From Mycobacterium genavense ATCC 51234 (GTDB taxonomy: Bacteria > Actinomycetota > Actinomycetes > Mycobacteriales > Mycobacteriaceae), in NCBI RefSeq assembly GCF_000526915.1, contig NZ_JAGZ01000007.1:153268-217267 (forward strand): a stretch of 64,000 bases of DNA, given 5' to 3'. The notes under the pieces are model-generated. The model searched no databases, was not told where the DNA came from, and was given only the letters and a program-made list of their open reading frames with translations. A program made the translations under genes and the position numbers. Every line of letters starts with the position of its first letter. Position 1 is the first letter of the stretch. Below, piece after piece: positions 36,980 to 46,142 of this stretch.

Positions 36980-38155
36980 ATGGACTTCTCCCACGTCGAC
37001 CTCTCGCCCGAGGACCAGGAATTCTTCGACCACACCCGGTCGTTCATCGCCGAGCACGTCACCGAGGAAGTGCTGCGGCGTGATCGCGAGACTGGTGAAA
37101 ACTTCAGTGAGCCAGTGCATTTGGCGCTGGCCAAAGAGGGCTATCTGACGTCGGATTTCAAGCAGGAGTCCGAAGGGGGATTCGATCCGGTGCGCCGGCG
37201 GATCTTTCACCTCGAGATCGGCCGTGCCCACACACCGTGGTTCCACTGGGGCACGACGGCGGTCGTGGCACGGTTGGTCCAACAATTCGGGGCGCCCGAA
37301 CTCGTCGACGCGTTGTTGCCGGGCGTGCTGGCCGGTGAGATCCGGTTGTGCCTGGGCTACACCGAGCCCGAGGGCGGCTCCGACGTGGCGACCTGCAAAA
37401 CCCGGGCCGTGCGCGACGGCGACGGATGGGTCATCAACGGCTCCAAGATGTTCACCTCGAACGCGCAGAACGCCAAGTACGTCTTCCTGCTCACCAATAC
37501 CGATCCGCAAGCGCCGAAACACAAGAGCCTGACCATGTTTCTGGTGCCGCTGGATTCGGAGGGCATCCAGATCCAGGGCATCCGCACACTGGACGGCGAC
37601 CGCACCAACATCGTGTACTACAGCGACGTGCGAGTCGACGACCTCTACCGGATCGGCGAGGTCAACGGCGGCTGGACGGTGATGCGCTTCGCCCTCGACG
37701 CCGAGCACGGCATTACCGAGACCGAAAACCATGGCCTGCAAAATGTTTCGATGATGTCGGAGCATGGCCAGCTGATGGCCGAGGCGGCCGACGGAGTGGT
37801 GGCGATTCTGTCGAAGCCGGATGCCAACGGGCGGCGCCCGATTGACGACGAATCGATCAAGTATCGGCTCGGGCGATGCATGGCCCGCATCGAGGCGGCG
37901 TTGTCCACTCCCGGCATATATGGACGTGTGGCGCTCATCCAGACCATGCGTGACGTGTCCCCGGAACTGATGGACATGCTCGGGACGGCATCGGCATTGC
38001 CCACCGACACAACGGGTTCCGCGGACGACGGTGCCGTCGAATTCATCTTCCGGCACGGCGTGCCCGCCGGGATCTACGGCGGCACCATGGAGGTCTTCCG
38101 CAACATGATCGCCCAGCACGAGCTGAAACTCGGGCGCCCCAGCTACGGTGGCTAA
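36980..38155 (+). CDS. Acyl-CoA dehydrogenase
   Basis: 391 residues; its ATG abuts the stop of the LLM gene. Motifs: LGYTEPEGGSDVATCKTRAV (flavin/substrate loop), WVINGSKMFTSNAQNAKYVF, and a C-terminal GVPAGIYGGTMEVFRNMIAQHEL. The length and the MDFSHVDLSPEDQEFFDHTRSF start resemble the short-side-chain FadE proteins of mycobacterial steroid and terpenoid catabolism, some of which work as alpha2beta2 pairs. No partner chain is adjacent. Intact despite broken neighbours on both sides. Confidence 0.9.
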   Translation: MDFSHVDLSPEDQEFFDHTRSFIAEHVTEEVLRRDRETGENFSEPVHLALAKEGYLTSDFKQESEGGFDPVRRRIFHLEIGRAHTPWFHWGTTAVVARLVQQFGAPELVDALLPGVLAGEIRLCLGYTEPEGGSDVATCKTRAVRDGDGWVINGSKMFTSNAQNAKYVFLLTNTDPQAPKHKSLTMFLVPLDSEGIQIQGIRTLDGDRTNIVYYSDVRVDDLYRIGEVNGGWTVMRFALDAEHGITETENHGLQNVSMMSEHGQLMAEAADGVVAILSKPDANGRRPIDDESIKYRLGRCMARIEAALSTPGIYGRVALIQTMRDVSPELMDMLGTASALPTDTTGSADDGAVEFIFRHGVPAGIYGGTMEVFRNMIAQHELKLGRPSYGG

Positions 38156-38243
38156 CGGCTTCGGCTCTCTTCACCCGGGTTGCCGCCATAGGATTGAGCC
38201 GTGCTGCTCCGAGTGAACGGGCGGCGGAAAGGCAGGCCGTGCG

Positions 38244-38974
38244 GTGGCCGTTTTGGTGGCCCTCGGTTCGTTTCTCACGACGTTGTTGGGCGGCTACGCG
38301 GCGCTGCGTATCGGTTCCTTCCGAAATCTCGTGCTGGGCCTGGCCGCCGGGCTGATGCTGGGTGCGGTGAGCTTCGACCTGCTGCCCGAAGCGCTGAGTC
38401 CTCGCGACGGTTGGGTCTTATTCGGTATACCTGCTCCGCTCGTGGCATTCGTGCGCGGCTTTCTCGTGTTGCACATCGTCGAACACACCGTCGGCATTCA
38501 CCGCGGTCAAGCACCCAACGACTCGGTTATCGCCGAAGCGCCCAATGTCGGACTGCTGGCGGCGTCGGGGCTGGTGGGCCACAGCGTGATGGACGGATTC
38601 GCCATCGGTGCCGCCTTCCAGGCGGGGGCGGGAGTGGGAACAGTGGTCGCGGTGGCGGTGATCGGCCACGACTTCGCGGACGGCTTCAACACCTACACGG
38701 TGACGTCGATTTACGGCAATGCCGCCGTAGGGCGCTGACACTGCTGGTCGCTGATGCCATCGCACCGGTTGTCGGTGCGGGCCTGACGCTGCTGTCGACG
38801 ATTCCCCATCGCCTACTCGCGGTCTACCTCGGTTTCTTCGCGGGATTCCTGATGTATTTGGCGAGTGCCGACATTCTGCCGAAAGCACACACCGGACATC
38901 GCACTGCTGCCACGCTGGTATGCACTCTCGGTGGGGTGGCGTTCATGTTTGCGATCGTGGCGCTGGCGAGCTGA
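38244..38974 (+). pseudogene. ZIP-family metal transporter, frameshifted
   Basis: GTG 38244 gives a membrane protein with ZIP hallmarks: NLVLGLAAGLMLGAVSFDLLPEAL, and HSVMDGFAIGAAFQAG with the metal-binding HxxxDG helix and VIGHDFADGFNTYTV. Near 38722 one base is missing; the other frame continues RRALTLLVADAIAPVVGAGL and YLGFFAGFLMYLASADILPKAH to TGA 38972-38974. ZIP proteins import zinc, iron or manganese. The end overlaps the convergent DUF427 gene by 32 bp. The last three helices are missing from the product. Confidence 0.85.
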
Positions 38975-39632
38975 GCGGGAGTTCGGCCAGCACCTCGGCG
39001 CGCGCATCGTCGAAACTCAGAAACCCCTTGATGGGCAAGCTTTCCGGGGGCGGATCCGGATAGCTCCAGGCGATGTCCTTAATGTCATCCGCGGACCAGT
39101 ACGTCGCGTAACCCTTGTAGTTGCAGTAGCTCGTCATCTCCGAGCGGCGGACCAGATCGGTGCGCACATGCGCGGGATCGACGTAAAGCCTTGGCTCCAG
39201 CGCGGTCTCGAAGACGATCACAGTCTCGTCGGTATCCACCAGCGTGCGACCGTCGACGCTGACCCGCAGGTGCCGCCGGGTGGGGCGGCAGTCGACGCGG
39301 TGATACGGATTCGGCGGGTAGTGAACGAGTTCGCGGCCTTCTTCGAGCCAGGTGTCGACGGCATCGCACGGCACGTGTACGAAACCCGGTGCCTCCGGCT
39401 CGGATTCGGCCGGTAGGTCGCCGACCTGGTCGGCGCGGAACAGGTAGCTCAGCGGTTGGCTTTGCCGGTGCACCATCAGCACCTGCTCGGTGTCGATCAC
39501 CGGGCGCCCGTCCTTGAACGCCTGGACGCGGCGCGGATGCGGCTCGATGTAGACGACGCCGCCGGGCAGCGGGGGACAGAACCGACCCGCCGGGTCGCTG
39601 CTGAGCGGACCACGTCCGGCCACCAGAGTCAT
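38943..39632 (-). CDS. Double-domain DUF427 protein
   Basis: 229 residues with two DUF427 modules: VVYIEPHPRRVQAFKDGRPV to about residue 75, and a full second copy, HLRVSVDGRTLVDTDETVIVFE with SEMTSYCNYKGYATYWSADDI (the Y-C-x-x-K-G hallmark). No known activity. It lies 10 bp downstream of the HxlR gene on the same strand, a likely operon. The frame is intact. Confidence 0.87.
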   Translation of the reverse strand: MTLVAGRGPLSSDPAGRFCPPLPGGVVYIEPHPRRVQAFKDGRPVIDTEQVLMVHRQSQPLSYLFRADQVGDLPAESEPEAPGFVHVPCDAVDTWLEEGRELVHYPPNPYHRVDCRPTRRHLRVSVDGRTLVDTDETVIVFETALEPRLYVDPAHVRTDLVRRSEMTSYCNYKGYATYWSADDIKDIAWSYPDPPPESLPIKGFLSFDDARAEVLAELPLSSPAPRSQT

Positions 39633-39642
39633 GATGCTCAGG

Positions 39643-40128
39643 CTAGCGCCGGCGCCCGGCGCTGTGACCGCGTATCTCGATGTCCGACGAGCGCTTCTTC
39701 GGGGCGCCGGTCTCGGCCGTCACGCGGACGGCGAGGGTTTGGCCGGTGTCGGCGTCGATGAACGCCAGCGGCGCCGGCCCGTCCTGCAGGTAGCGGTCGC
39801 CCCACTGCACCAGCGACATGAACACCGGCAACAGGTCCTCCCCGGCTTCGGTCAGCCGGTATTCGTCGCGGGCCCGACTGCCCGGCTCCCGGTAGGGGAC
39901 GCGAGTGACGATGCGCGCGGCCTCCAGCTGCTTGAGGGCCCGCGACGCCGCCGGAGCCGACGTCCCGGTCCGCTGCACGAAGTCCTCGAAACGCGTCGTG
40001 TCGAAGAACAACTCGCGAAGCACCTGGAATGTGGTTTTGGTGCTGAGCAAGTCGAGCACCTTCGACATCGAGCAGCGATCGTTGACCGACCACTGCTGCC
40101 GATCCTGCAGCCGCTTCTCGAACTCCAC
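39643..40128 (-). CDS. HxlR-family transcriptional regulator
   Basis: 161 residues. The winged helix WSVNDRCSMSKVLDLLSTKTTFQVLREL-type layout with FEDFVQRTGTSAPAASRALKQLEAARIVTRVPY and DEYRLTEAGEDLLPVFMSL is characteristic of HxlR proteins, which often sense electrophiles or aldehydes. It is divergent from the NmrA-like gene; a pair of palindromic sites spaced 40 bp apart lies between them. Intact. Confidence 0.9.
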   Translation of the reverse strand: MEFEKRLQDRQQWSVNDRCSMSKVLDLLSTKTTFQVLRELFFDTTRFEDFVQRTGTSAPAASRALKQLEAARIVTRVPYREPGSRARDEYRLTEAGEDLLPVFMSLVQWGDRYLQDGPAPLAFIDADTGQTLAVRVTAETGAPKKRSSDIEIRGHSAGRRR

Positions 40129-40144
40129 CGAGCTCTCCTATGAA

Positions 40145-40203
40145 TAACGCTTGCGTTAGTCAGCATACCGTACTTTGATCTAAATAACACTATCGTTAGT
40201 CAG
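40145..40203. promoter_or_regulatory. Two palindromic repeats in the HxlR/NmrA gap
   Basis: TAACGCTTGCGTTAGTCAG (40145-40163) and TAACACTATCGTTAGTCAG (40185-40203) are direct repeats starting 40 bp apart, close to four helical turns. Each contains a TAAC/GTTA dyad and the same GTCAG tail. The second ends 14 bp before the NmrA start. Best explained as HxlR binding sites controlling both divergent genes. Confidence 0.65.
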
Positions 40204-40217
40204 ACATAGGAGCCGAA

Positions 40218-41139
40218 ATGCCGAAAGAGAAGCTGTTCCTGATCACCGCACCCACCGGCAACACCGGGGCGCCCACCGTGGAGATGCTGCGCGCAGCCGG
40301 CCATCGGGTCCGCGCCTTCGTGCACCGCATCGACCATCGCTCCGACGCGCTGGCCGCCCTGGGCGCCGAGATCGTGCAGGGCGATCTGCTGGATTTCCGT
40401 TCAATCAGCTCGGCCATGACCGGCGTCGACGCCGCCTATTTCTGCTATCCGATCGCGCCGGACAGCCTGTTGCCCGCCACCGCGATCTTTGCCCAGGCCG
40501 CCAGTGAGGCCGGCGTCGACGCGGTGGTCAACATGTCGCAGATCTCCGCACGCCGGGAAGCGAAAAGCAATGCGGCCCAGCATCATTGGATCGTCGAGCG
40601 GCTGCTGGACCGTGCGGCGTTCAAAACCACCCACTTGCGGCCCACCTTTTTCGCCGAGTGGCTGAAATGGCAATGGCAGCGCGATGACGACGAGGGCGTG
40701 CTACGGCTGCCCTTCGGCGCCGGCCGCCACGCACCCATCTCCGGCGCCGACCAGGCCGCGGTGATTGCCGCGATCCTGCAGAACCCCGCGCCGCACGACC
40801 GCCAGGTATACCCGTTGGTCGGTGCTCACGAGCTCGACCACTACCGGATCGCCGACGAAATCGCCGACACGCTCGGCTTCCCGGTCCGCTACGAGCCGGT
40901 CTCGATTCCTGTCTTCGCAGCGGGATTGACCGCCGCGGGCTTCCCGGAATTCTTCGTGCAGCACATCAGCAGCGTCGCCCAGGACTACCAGGACGGCATC
41001 TTCGCCGGGCGAGAACAACTTGGTCGAGGTGATCGGCGGGCACCCGCCGATGACCGTGGCCGACTACGTCAACGCCAACCGGGCCGAGTTCGACCACGAC
41101 GGCCGTTTCGTGCGGCGGAGTCAGCTCAAGGCCAGTTGA
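40218..41139 (+). pseudogene. NmrA-like NAD(P)-binding oxidoreductase, 1-bp insertion
   Basis: TAGGAG precedes ATG 40218. ITAPTGNTGAPTVEMLRAAG is the NmrA-type Rossmann loop; GVDAVVNMSQISARREAKSN and TTHLRPTFFAEWL follow. At about 41010 an extra G in GCCGGGCGAG shifts the frame (FAGREQLGRG instead of FAGENNLVEV). The original end GGHPPMTVADYVNANRAEFD reaches TGA at 41137-41139. About 45 C-terminal residues are lost. Related proteins reduce quinones or act as redox sensors, consistent with an adjacent HxlR regulator. Confidence 0.85.
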
Positions 41140-41376
41140 ACGGGCGTGTCGCCGGCAGCGTAAGGCGGTGCGGGGACGACGATTCGACGAGCAGCTTATC
41201 GACTGCGGGCCGCACAAGGCGGCCGGCGTGGCGCGGTCAGCCGTCGCCGGTGCCCGCGCGTACTCCGATACACCGGACCGCGCGGGTCACCGGTGCCCCG
41301 ACGGGAACGTCTGACCGCCTTCGAATCGATGCCCCCGTGGCGAGGGTCGGTTGCGCCGCGGAGTAGGAACTTAGCC

Positions 41377-42540
41377 ATGCCAAAACCGGTGGAAGGCCTC
41401 AAAGTCGTCGAACTCGGAGTGTGGGTGGCCGGTCCGGCCGCCAGCGCCATCCTGGCGGATTGGGGTGCCGACGTCATCAAGATCGAGCCGCCGGCCGGCG
41501 ACCCGGGCCGCATGTTCGGCCGGATGCTGGGCTGCGACCTCGGCGTCAACCCGCCATTCGAACTGGACAACCGCTCCAAGCGCAGCATCGTGTTGGACCT
41601 CGCAGGCGCCGAGGGCCGCGAGACCGCCTTCGAATTGCTGGCCGGCGCAGACGTTTTCGTGACCAACGTCCGCCCCGCCGCGCTGCGGCGCCTCGGCCTG
41701 GACTTCCAGTCGGTGTCCGCCCGCCATCCGCGCCTGGTCTACGGCCTGATCACCGGCTACGGGCAGGATGGCCCCGACGCCGATCGGGCCGCCTACGATG
41801 TGGCCGCGTTCTGGTCGCGCGCCGGGGTGGCCCACCTGCTCACCCGGCCCGGCCAGACGCCGCCGTTCCAGCGTGGCGGCATGGGCGACCACTCGGCCGG
41901 CATGACCCTGGCCGCGGCCATCTGCGCGGCGCTGCTGGCCCGCGAGCGCACCGGGACCGGTCAGCTGGTGACCACCTCGCTGTACCGTCAGGGCGCCTAC
42001 ACCGTCAGCTTCGACCTCAACACCTGTCTGCTGACCGGCCAGCCGATCGCGATCGGCCAACGTGAAACGATGGGCAATTCCTGCATGAACAACTACGCCG
42101 CCGGCGACGGGCGGCGCTTCTGGATCGTCGGCCTGGAAGGCGACCGGCACTGGCCGCCGCTGTGCCGCGTCGTCGGGCACCCCGAATGGCTCGACGACCC
42201 GCGTTACCGTGATGCGACCGCCCGCTTCGTCAACGGCCTGGAGCTGATCGCCGAGTTGGACGAGATCTTCGCGACCCGTTCGCTGGACGATTGGGCGCAG
42301 GCGTTTGCGGCCGAACCGGACTTCTTCTGGTCGCCGATCAACTCGCTGGAGGACGTCGTGGCCGACGAGCAGTTCCATGCCGCGGGCGGGATCGTCGACG
42401 ACGGCGAGTCCAGCATCGCGATGGTGGCCACCCCGGCGGATTTCCACGGCACGCCGTGGGCGCCGCGCTCCGCCGCCCCGCAACTGGGTCAGCACACCGA
42501 CGAGATCCTGGCCGAACTGAAGGCCCGGCGCCGCTCCTGA
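41377..42540 (+). CDS. Family III CoA-transferase (CaiB/BaiF/Frc-like)
   Basis: 387 residues, intact. LKVVELGVWVAGPAASAILADWGADVIKIE is the family opening; PPFELDNRSKRSIVLDL and DVFVTNVRPAALRRLGLD follow, with YGQDGPDADRAAYD supplying the Asp near the active-site position. These enzymes move CoA from a donor thioester to a carboxylic acid; mycobacterial members often serve steroid or aromatic acid activation. It precedes the decayed operon at 42705-50213 on the same strand. Confidence 0.9.
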   Translation: MPKPVEGLKVVELGVWVAGPAASAILADWGADVIKIEPPAGDPGRMFGRMLGCDLGVNPPFELDNRSKRSIVLDLAGAEGRETAFELLAGADVFVTNVRPAALRRLGLDFQSVSARHPRLVYGLITGYGQDGPDADRAAYDVAAFWSRAGVAHLLTRPGQTPPFQRGGMGDHSAGMTLAAAICAALLARERTGTGQLVTTSLYRQGAYTVSFDLNTCLLTGQPIAIGQRETMGNSCMNNYAAGDGRRFWIVGLEGDRHWPPLCRVVGHPEWLDDPRYRDATARFVNGLELIAELDEIFATRSLDDWAQAFAAEPDFFWSPINSLEDVVADEQFHAAGGIVDDGESSIAMVATPADFHGTPWAPRSAAPQLGQHTDEILAELKARRRS

Positions 42541-42557
42541 CCGCTGACGCGAAGCTT

Positions 42558-42585
42558 TACAACTTTCGGCGGGAGTGTCACGCTG
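42558..42585 (+). promoter_or_regulatory. Bipartite motif copy 3 (TACAA-N11-AGTGTCACGCTG)
   Basis: TACAA at 42558-42562 (in AAGCTTTACAA) and AGTGTCACGCTG at 42574-42585, again 11 bases apart, 119 bp upstream of the first gene of the next operon. Identical to copy 2 in both conserved blocks. Confidence 0.55.
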
Positions 42586-42704
42586 TGGCATGAGCCGCGT
42601 CACCCGCTGTGTGAGGCGGCGTCAGCCCTTGGGAAGCCCATGACAAGCGCTGCAGCTGCCTTGGAGCGACGCACTCCGCGGTGTGGCGGTGAGGAACGGA
42701 TTTG

Positions 42705-43255
42705 ATGGTCACTCCGACGTTCGACATCAGCCAGAGCGGGGGCTTGGCCCAGGACGGGCCGCCCGCGGCAACGGCGAGTGTCTGCGGTATCGACTGGACG
42801 TGGTGGCGGGCAGCGCCGTCGACGTCGTGCACTCGGCCGGCGGCTGGCTCTACGACCGGGTGATGGCCGGGTGGGAGGTGACCGTCCTGCTGCCGAGTCG
42901 CTGCGACACGCGCCCGCTGCGCATCGTCGGGGTGGCGGTGGACACCGTATCCGACCTCGTTCCCACCGCGATGGGTTCGACGAGTCAGACCCTGGCCGTC
43001 AGTGCCGAGGCGTTCAGCTCGGATGCCCGAGTGCGCGACAAGGTGCTCAAATCGTTGGATGACCACCTGACCGAGGTCGCGCTGTGGGGTGACGGCTGGC
43101 CGTTGGGCGTGAACCGCGGCATGACCCGAGCCCAGCATGTGCTGACCGCCGCCGCGCGCAAGTTCAAGGGCTATGCCCTTGCTGCAGCGGGGATTCCGTC
43201 CGCATTGGTGGAGCCGACCGAGACGCTGCTGTGTGAGACGAGCCGGCTGGACTGA
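42705..43255 (+). pseudogene. Unrecognised protein, probable frameshift near the N-terminus
   Basis: ATG 42705 (AGGAACG upstream) reads MVTPTFDISQSGGLAQDGPP and then loses sense near 42775. A second frame reads LDVVAGSAVDVVHSAGGWLYDRV and TRPLRIVGVAVDTVSDLVPT to the stop at 43255, which overlaps the next ATG. No family is recognised; an Arg/Lys-rich C-terminal half with RAQHVLTAAARKFKGYALAA is visible. An alternative is an intact shorter protein starting at a GTG near 42798. First gene of the operon after motif copy 3. Confidence 0.55.
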
Positions 43256-43958
43256 TGAAGAAGTATTACGGTCACACCCTACTCTACCTGCACGAGACGA
43301 TCTCGTTGGGATCGGCGTTAAGCGACCGTTTCACCGAGGTTTTCACCGACACCTACCAGCCGATGATGGACGCGCTCGGCGCCCGGCTGTTCGCGATGTG
43401 GGAAACCACGTCGTACAACGGCCACTGGCCGCAGGTGACGGTCATCTGGGAGATCGACGGGTCTTCCGACTACGCGCGGATCGGGGCAGCCCAGGCCCGC
43501 GGCGGCAGTCACGAGGTCGCGGCCGGTAAGTGGTCGGCTTTTCTGGCCGAGATCGGCGCCTCGGGGGTGGGGCGGATCATGTACCCCGGCCCCAGCAACA
43601 AAACCCTGGCCCAACTGCGCGAGGCGAATTTCACTGCGCCACTGGTGTTCAGGAGATCATGCAGACCAAGCCGGGACGCCAGGACGACTACATCCGCGAG
43701 CTGGAACGGCTGTACGTTCCGTGGTCGGAGCGCACCGGGAAACGCTGGCTGGGCTCGTTCACCACCACGTTCCGATTCAACGAGGTCATCCACTACTGGG
43801 CGCTGGACGGCGGCTGGGACTGCTTCGCCAACCACTACCCGTCGTGGAAGGACAGCCCGCCCGCCGAGATCGTCACCTGGATGAGCGTGGCACCGGCCCT
43901 GCGGGACGGCTGGGAAGACTCGATTCTGCAGGCCCTACCGCCCTCTCCGCTGCAGTGA
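43255..43958 (+). pseudogene. NIPSNAP-family protein, frameshifted
   Basis: ATG 43255 overlaps the upstream stop. The first domain (LYLHETISLGSALSDRFTEVF, VTVIWEIDGSSDYARIGAAQ) is followed by a second after a lost base near 43646 (PLVFRRSC instead of PLVFQEIMQTKPGRQ). The second frame has DDYIRELERLYVPWSERTGKR and stops at 43958, overlapping the P450 start (GTGA). NIPSNAP folds are dimeric alpha/beta barrels; bacterial members sit in catabolic operons and their reactions are mostly unknown. Confidence 0.78.
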
Positions 43959-45172
43959 GCGCAGACTTCGCATACGACCCTTTCGACGCGGACGTCATGG
44001 CAAATCCCTTGCCGTACTACCGGACTCTGCGCGACCACTACCCGGTCTACTACATCCCGCAGTGGGACACGTACGCGCTGTCCCGCTTCGAGGACATCTG
44101 GCAGGTTCTCGAAGTCAACGACGGAACCTTCGTCGCGTCGGAAGGAACCCTGCCCCCGGCGACGGTGCTGGCCAAGCACAACATCGGGCCGGTCGAGGAT
44201 CCGCCGTTGCACCCCTTGCCATTTCACGCCGTGTTCGACACCGACCTGTACGGAGAGATCCGTCGGGCACACTCGGCGCCGTTGCGGCCGCGGGCGGTCG
44301 CCGGGCTGGAGGCCAGGATCCGTGAGCTGGCCAACGAACGCCTCGACCTGCTGCTGCCGCAAGGGTCGTTCGACCTGACCCAGGACTACGGCGGCATCGT
44401 CGCGGCCTCGATGGTGTGCGACTTGCTGGGATTGTCAACCGAACTCGCGCCACAAGTACTGGCCGCCGTCAATGCCGGCAGCCTCGCCGAGCCCGGTGCG
44501 GGTGTCGACACCGCGCAGGCCCGGCCCAACTATCTGGAACACCTCATCCCGGTCGTCAAGCGCCGCCGCGCCGACCAGTCCGGCGACCCGCTTCCGGTCG
44601 TCGACGGGTTGCTGGGCTACCGGCTACCCGACGGCAGCGCCCTCGACGACGTCGAAACCGCGACGCAGATGCTCTGCATCTTCATCGGCGGCACCGAAAC
44701 CGTGCCCAAGATCGTCGCGCACGGGCTATGGGAGCTCGGCCGGCGGCCGGACCAAATGGCGGCCGTGCGTGCCGATCCCGCCGCCAACGTGCCGGTGGCC
44801 CGGGAAGAGATGATTCGGTATTGCGCGCCGGCGCAGTGGTTTGCTCGAACGGTCCGCAAGCCGTACACGATTCACGGCCAGACCCTCCAGCCGGGACAGC
44901 GGGTGATCACGCTGCTCGCCTCGGCCAATCGCGACGAGCGGGAGTACCCAGACCCGGACGAGTTCGTCTGGGACCGGCCCATCAAGCGCATGCTGGCGTT
45001 CGGTCGCGGCCAGCATTTCTGCATCGGCTACCACTTGGCCCAGCTGGAAGTCGCTGTGCTGGTGCAGGAATGGCTGCGCAGGGTGCCGGACTTCGAGATC
45101 AACGACCGGGACGCGACTCGGTATCCGTCCAGCTTCCAGTGGGGATGGAACTCGATCCCGGTGGAGGTCTGA
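43955..45172 (+). CDS. Cytochrome P450
   Basis: 405 residues from the GTG overlapping the NIPSNAP stop. Heme loop FGRGQHFCIGYHLAQLE with Cys356; ExxR as EMIR in VAREEMIRYCAPAQW; I-helix IFIGGTETVPKIV, where the usual acidic/alcohol pair is present as ET. Class CYP cannot be named. Its position between NIPSNAP and alcohol dehydrogenase genes suggests hydroxylation of the pathway substrate. Intact in an otherwise decayed operon. Confidence 0.9.
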   Translation: MSADFAYDPFDADVMANPLPYYRTLRDHYPVYYIPQWDTYALSRFEDIWQVLEVNDGTFVASEGTLPPATVLAKHNIGPVEDPPLHPLPFHAVFDTDLYGEIRRAHSAPLRPRAVAGLEARIRELANERLDLLLPQGSFDLTQDYGGIVAASMVCDLLGLSTELAPQVLAAVNAGSLAEPGAGVDTAQARPNYLEHLIPVVKRRRADQSGDPLPVVDGLLGYRLPDGSALDDVETATQMLCIFIGGTETVPKIVAHGLWELGRRPDQMAAVRADPAANVPVAREEMIRYCAPAQWFARTVRKPYTIHGQTLQPGQRVITLLASANRDEREYPDPDEFVWDRPIKRMLAFGRGQHFCIGYHLAQLEVAVLVQEWLRRVPDFEINDRDATRYPSSFQWGWNSIPVEV

Positions 45173-45173
45173 C

Positions 45174-46142
45174 GTGTGGTCCTACCGGATCGTCGCGCCG
45201 TACGAGTTCGAGCGCACGTCGGTCGCCGACAAGACCGCCGACGACCTGTCCGAGGGACAGGTGCTGCTGCGGTTCCTGGCGGCCGGAGTGTGCGGCAGCG
45301 ACCTGCCGGCCTTCCGCGGCGCCAAGGGCCGACTGCCGGGTGACGACGGAGCAAGCGCCGCCGAGAAGGACGGCTTCCCGATCCACGAAGTGGCCGGCGA
45401 GGTCATCGCCAGCCGCCACCGGCAACACCGTCCCGGCGACCGCGTGGTGGGCTGGGCCTCCGGCTTCGACGGGTTGATGGAGCGAGTGATCAGCGACGGC
45501 GACGGGCTCGCGCCGTACGACCCCGGGCTGACCGCGGCGCAGGCGGTCGGGCTGCAGCCGCTGGCGTGTGTGCTCTACGCCTGCGAGCAATTGCCGGACC
45601 TGGCCGGCCGGCACGTCGCCATCATCGGGCAGGGCTCGATCGGTCTGTGGTTTTCCTACGTCGCCAAGGCGGCCGGCGCCCGGCGCGTCACCGGGGTGGA
45701 TCCCGTCGACCGGCGAAGCCTCGCAACGACATTCGGTGTCGACGAGGTGGTGCGTGCCACCAGCGACCGCTGGGTCAGCCAGCTGGCCCCGACCGACCGC
45801 GCCGATATCGTCATCGAAACCGTCGGTCATCAGGTGGCGACGCTGGGGCACGCCATCGAAGCCACCGCACCCGGCGGCACCGTGTTCTACTTCGGCGTCG
45901 CCGACGACGACGCCTACCCGATTAGCATGCGTCTGATGCTGCGCAACAATTTGACCCTGAAATCCGGTGTGACGAGTGACCGCCGACGCGTATTGGAGCT
46001 GGCCGGCAAATTCGCCGCCGAACACCCCGAGCTGCTCGGTTGCTATCTCACCCATACCTTCGGCGTCCCAGACGTGCAGGGGGCCTTCGACCTGGCGTGC
46101 CAGCCGGTGCCCGAGCGCGTGAAGATCGCGATCGCGCAGTGA
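45174..46142 (+). CDS. Zinc-type alcohol dehydrogenase (MDR superfamily)
   Basis: 322 residues from GTG 45174. GVCGSDLPAFRG supplies the catalytic zinc Cys; HEVAGEVIAS the following His-Glu pair; VAIIGQGSIGLWFSYVAKAAGA the NAD(P) fold. The structural zinc Cys cluster is not evident, so it is a single-zinc sorbitol/threonine dehydrogenase-like type. It would oxidise the alcohol made by the P450 or a related step. Its stop overlaps the aldolase start. Intact. Confidence 0.88.
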   Translation: MWSYRIVAPYEFERTSVADKTADDLSEGQVLLRFLAAGVCGSDLPAFRGAKGRLPGDDGASAAEKDGFPIHEVAGEVIASRHRQHRPGDRVVGWASGFDGLMERVISDGDGLAPYDPGLTAAQAVGLQPLACVLYACEQLPDLAGRHVAIIGQGSIGLWFSYVAKAAGARRVTGVDPVDRRSLATTFGVDEVVRATSDRWVSQLAPTDRADIVIETVGHQVATLGHAIEATAPGGTVFYFGVADDDAYPISMRLMLRNNLTLKSGVTSDRRRVLELAGKFAAEHPELLGCYLTHTFGVPDVQGAFDLACQPVPERVKIAIAQ

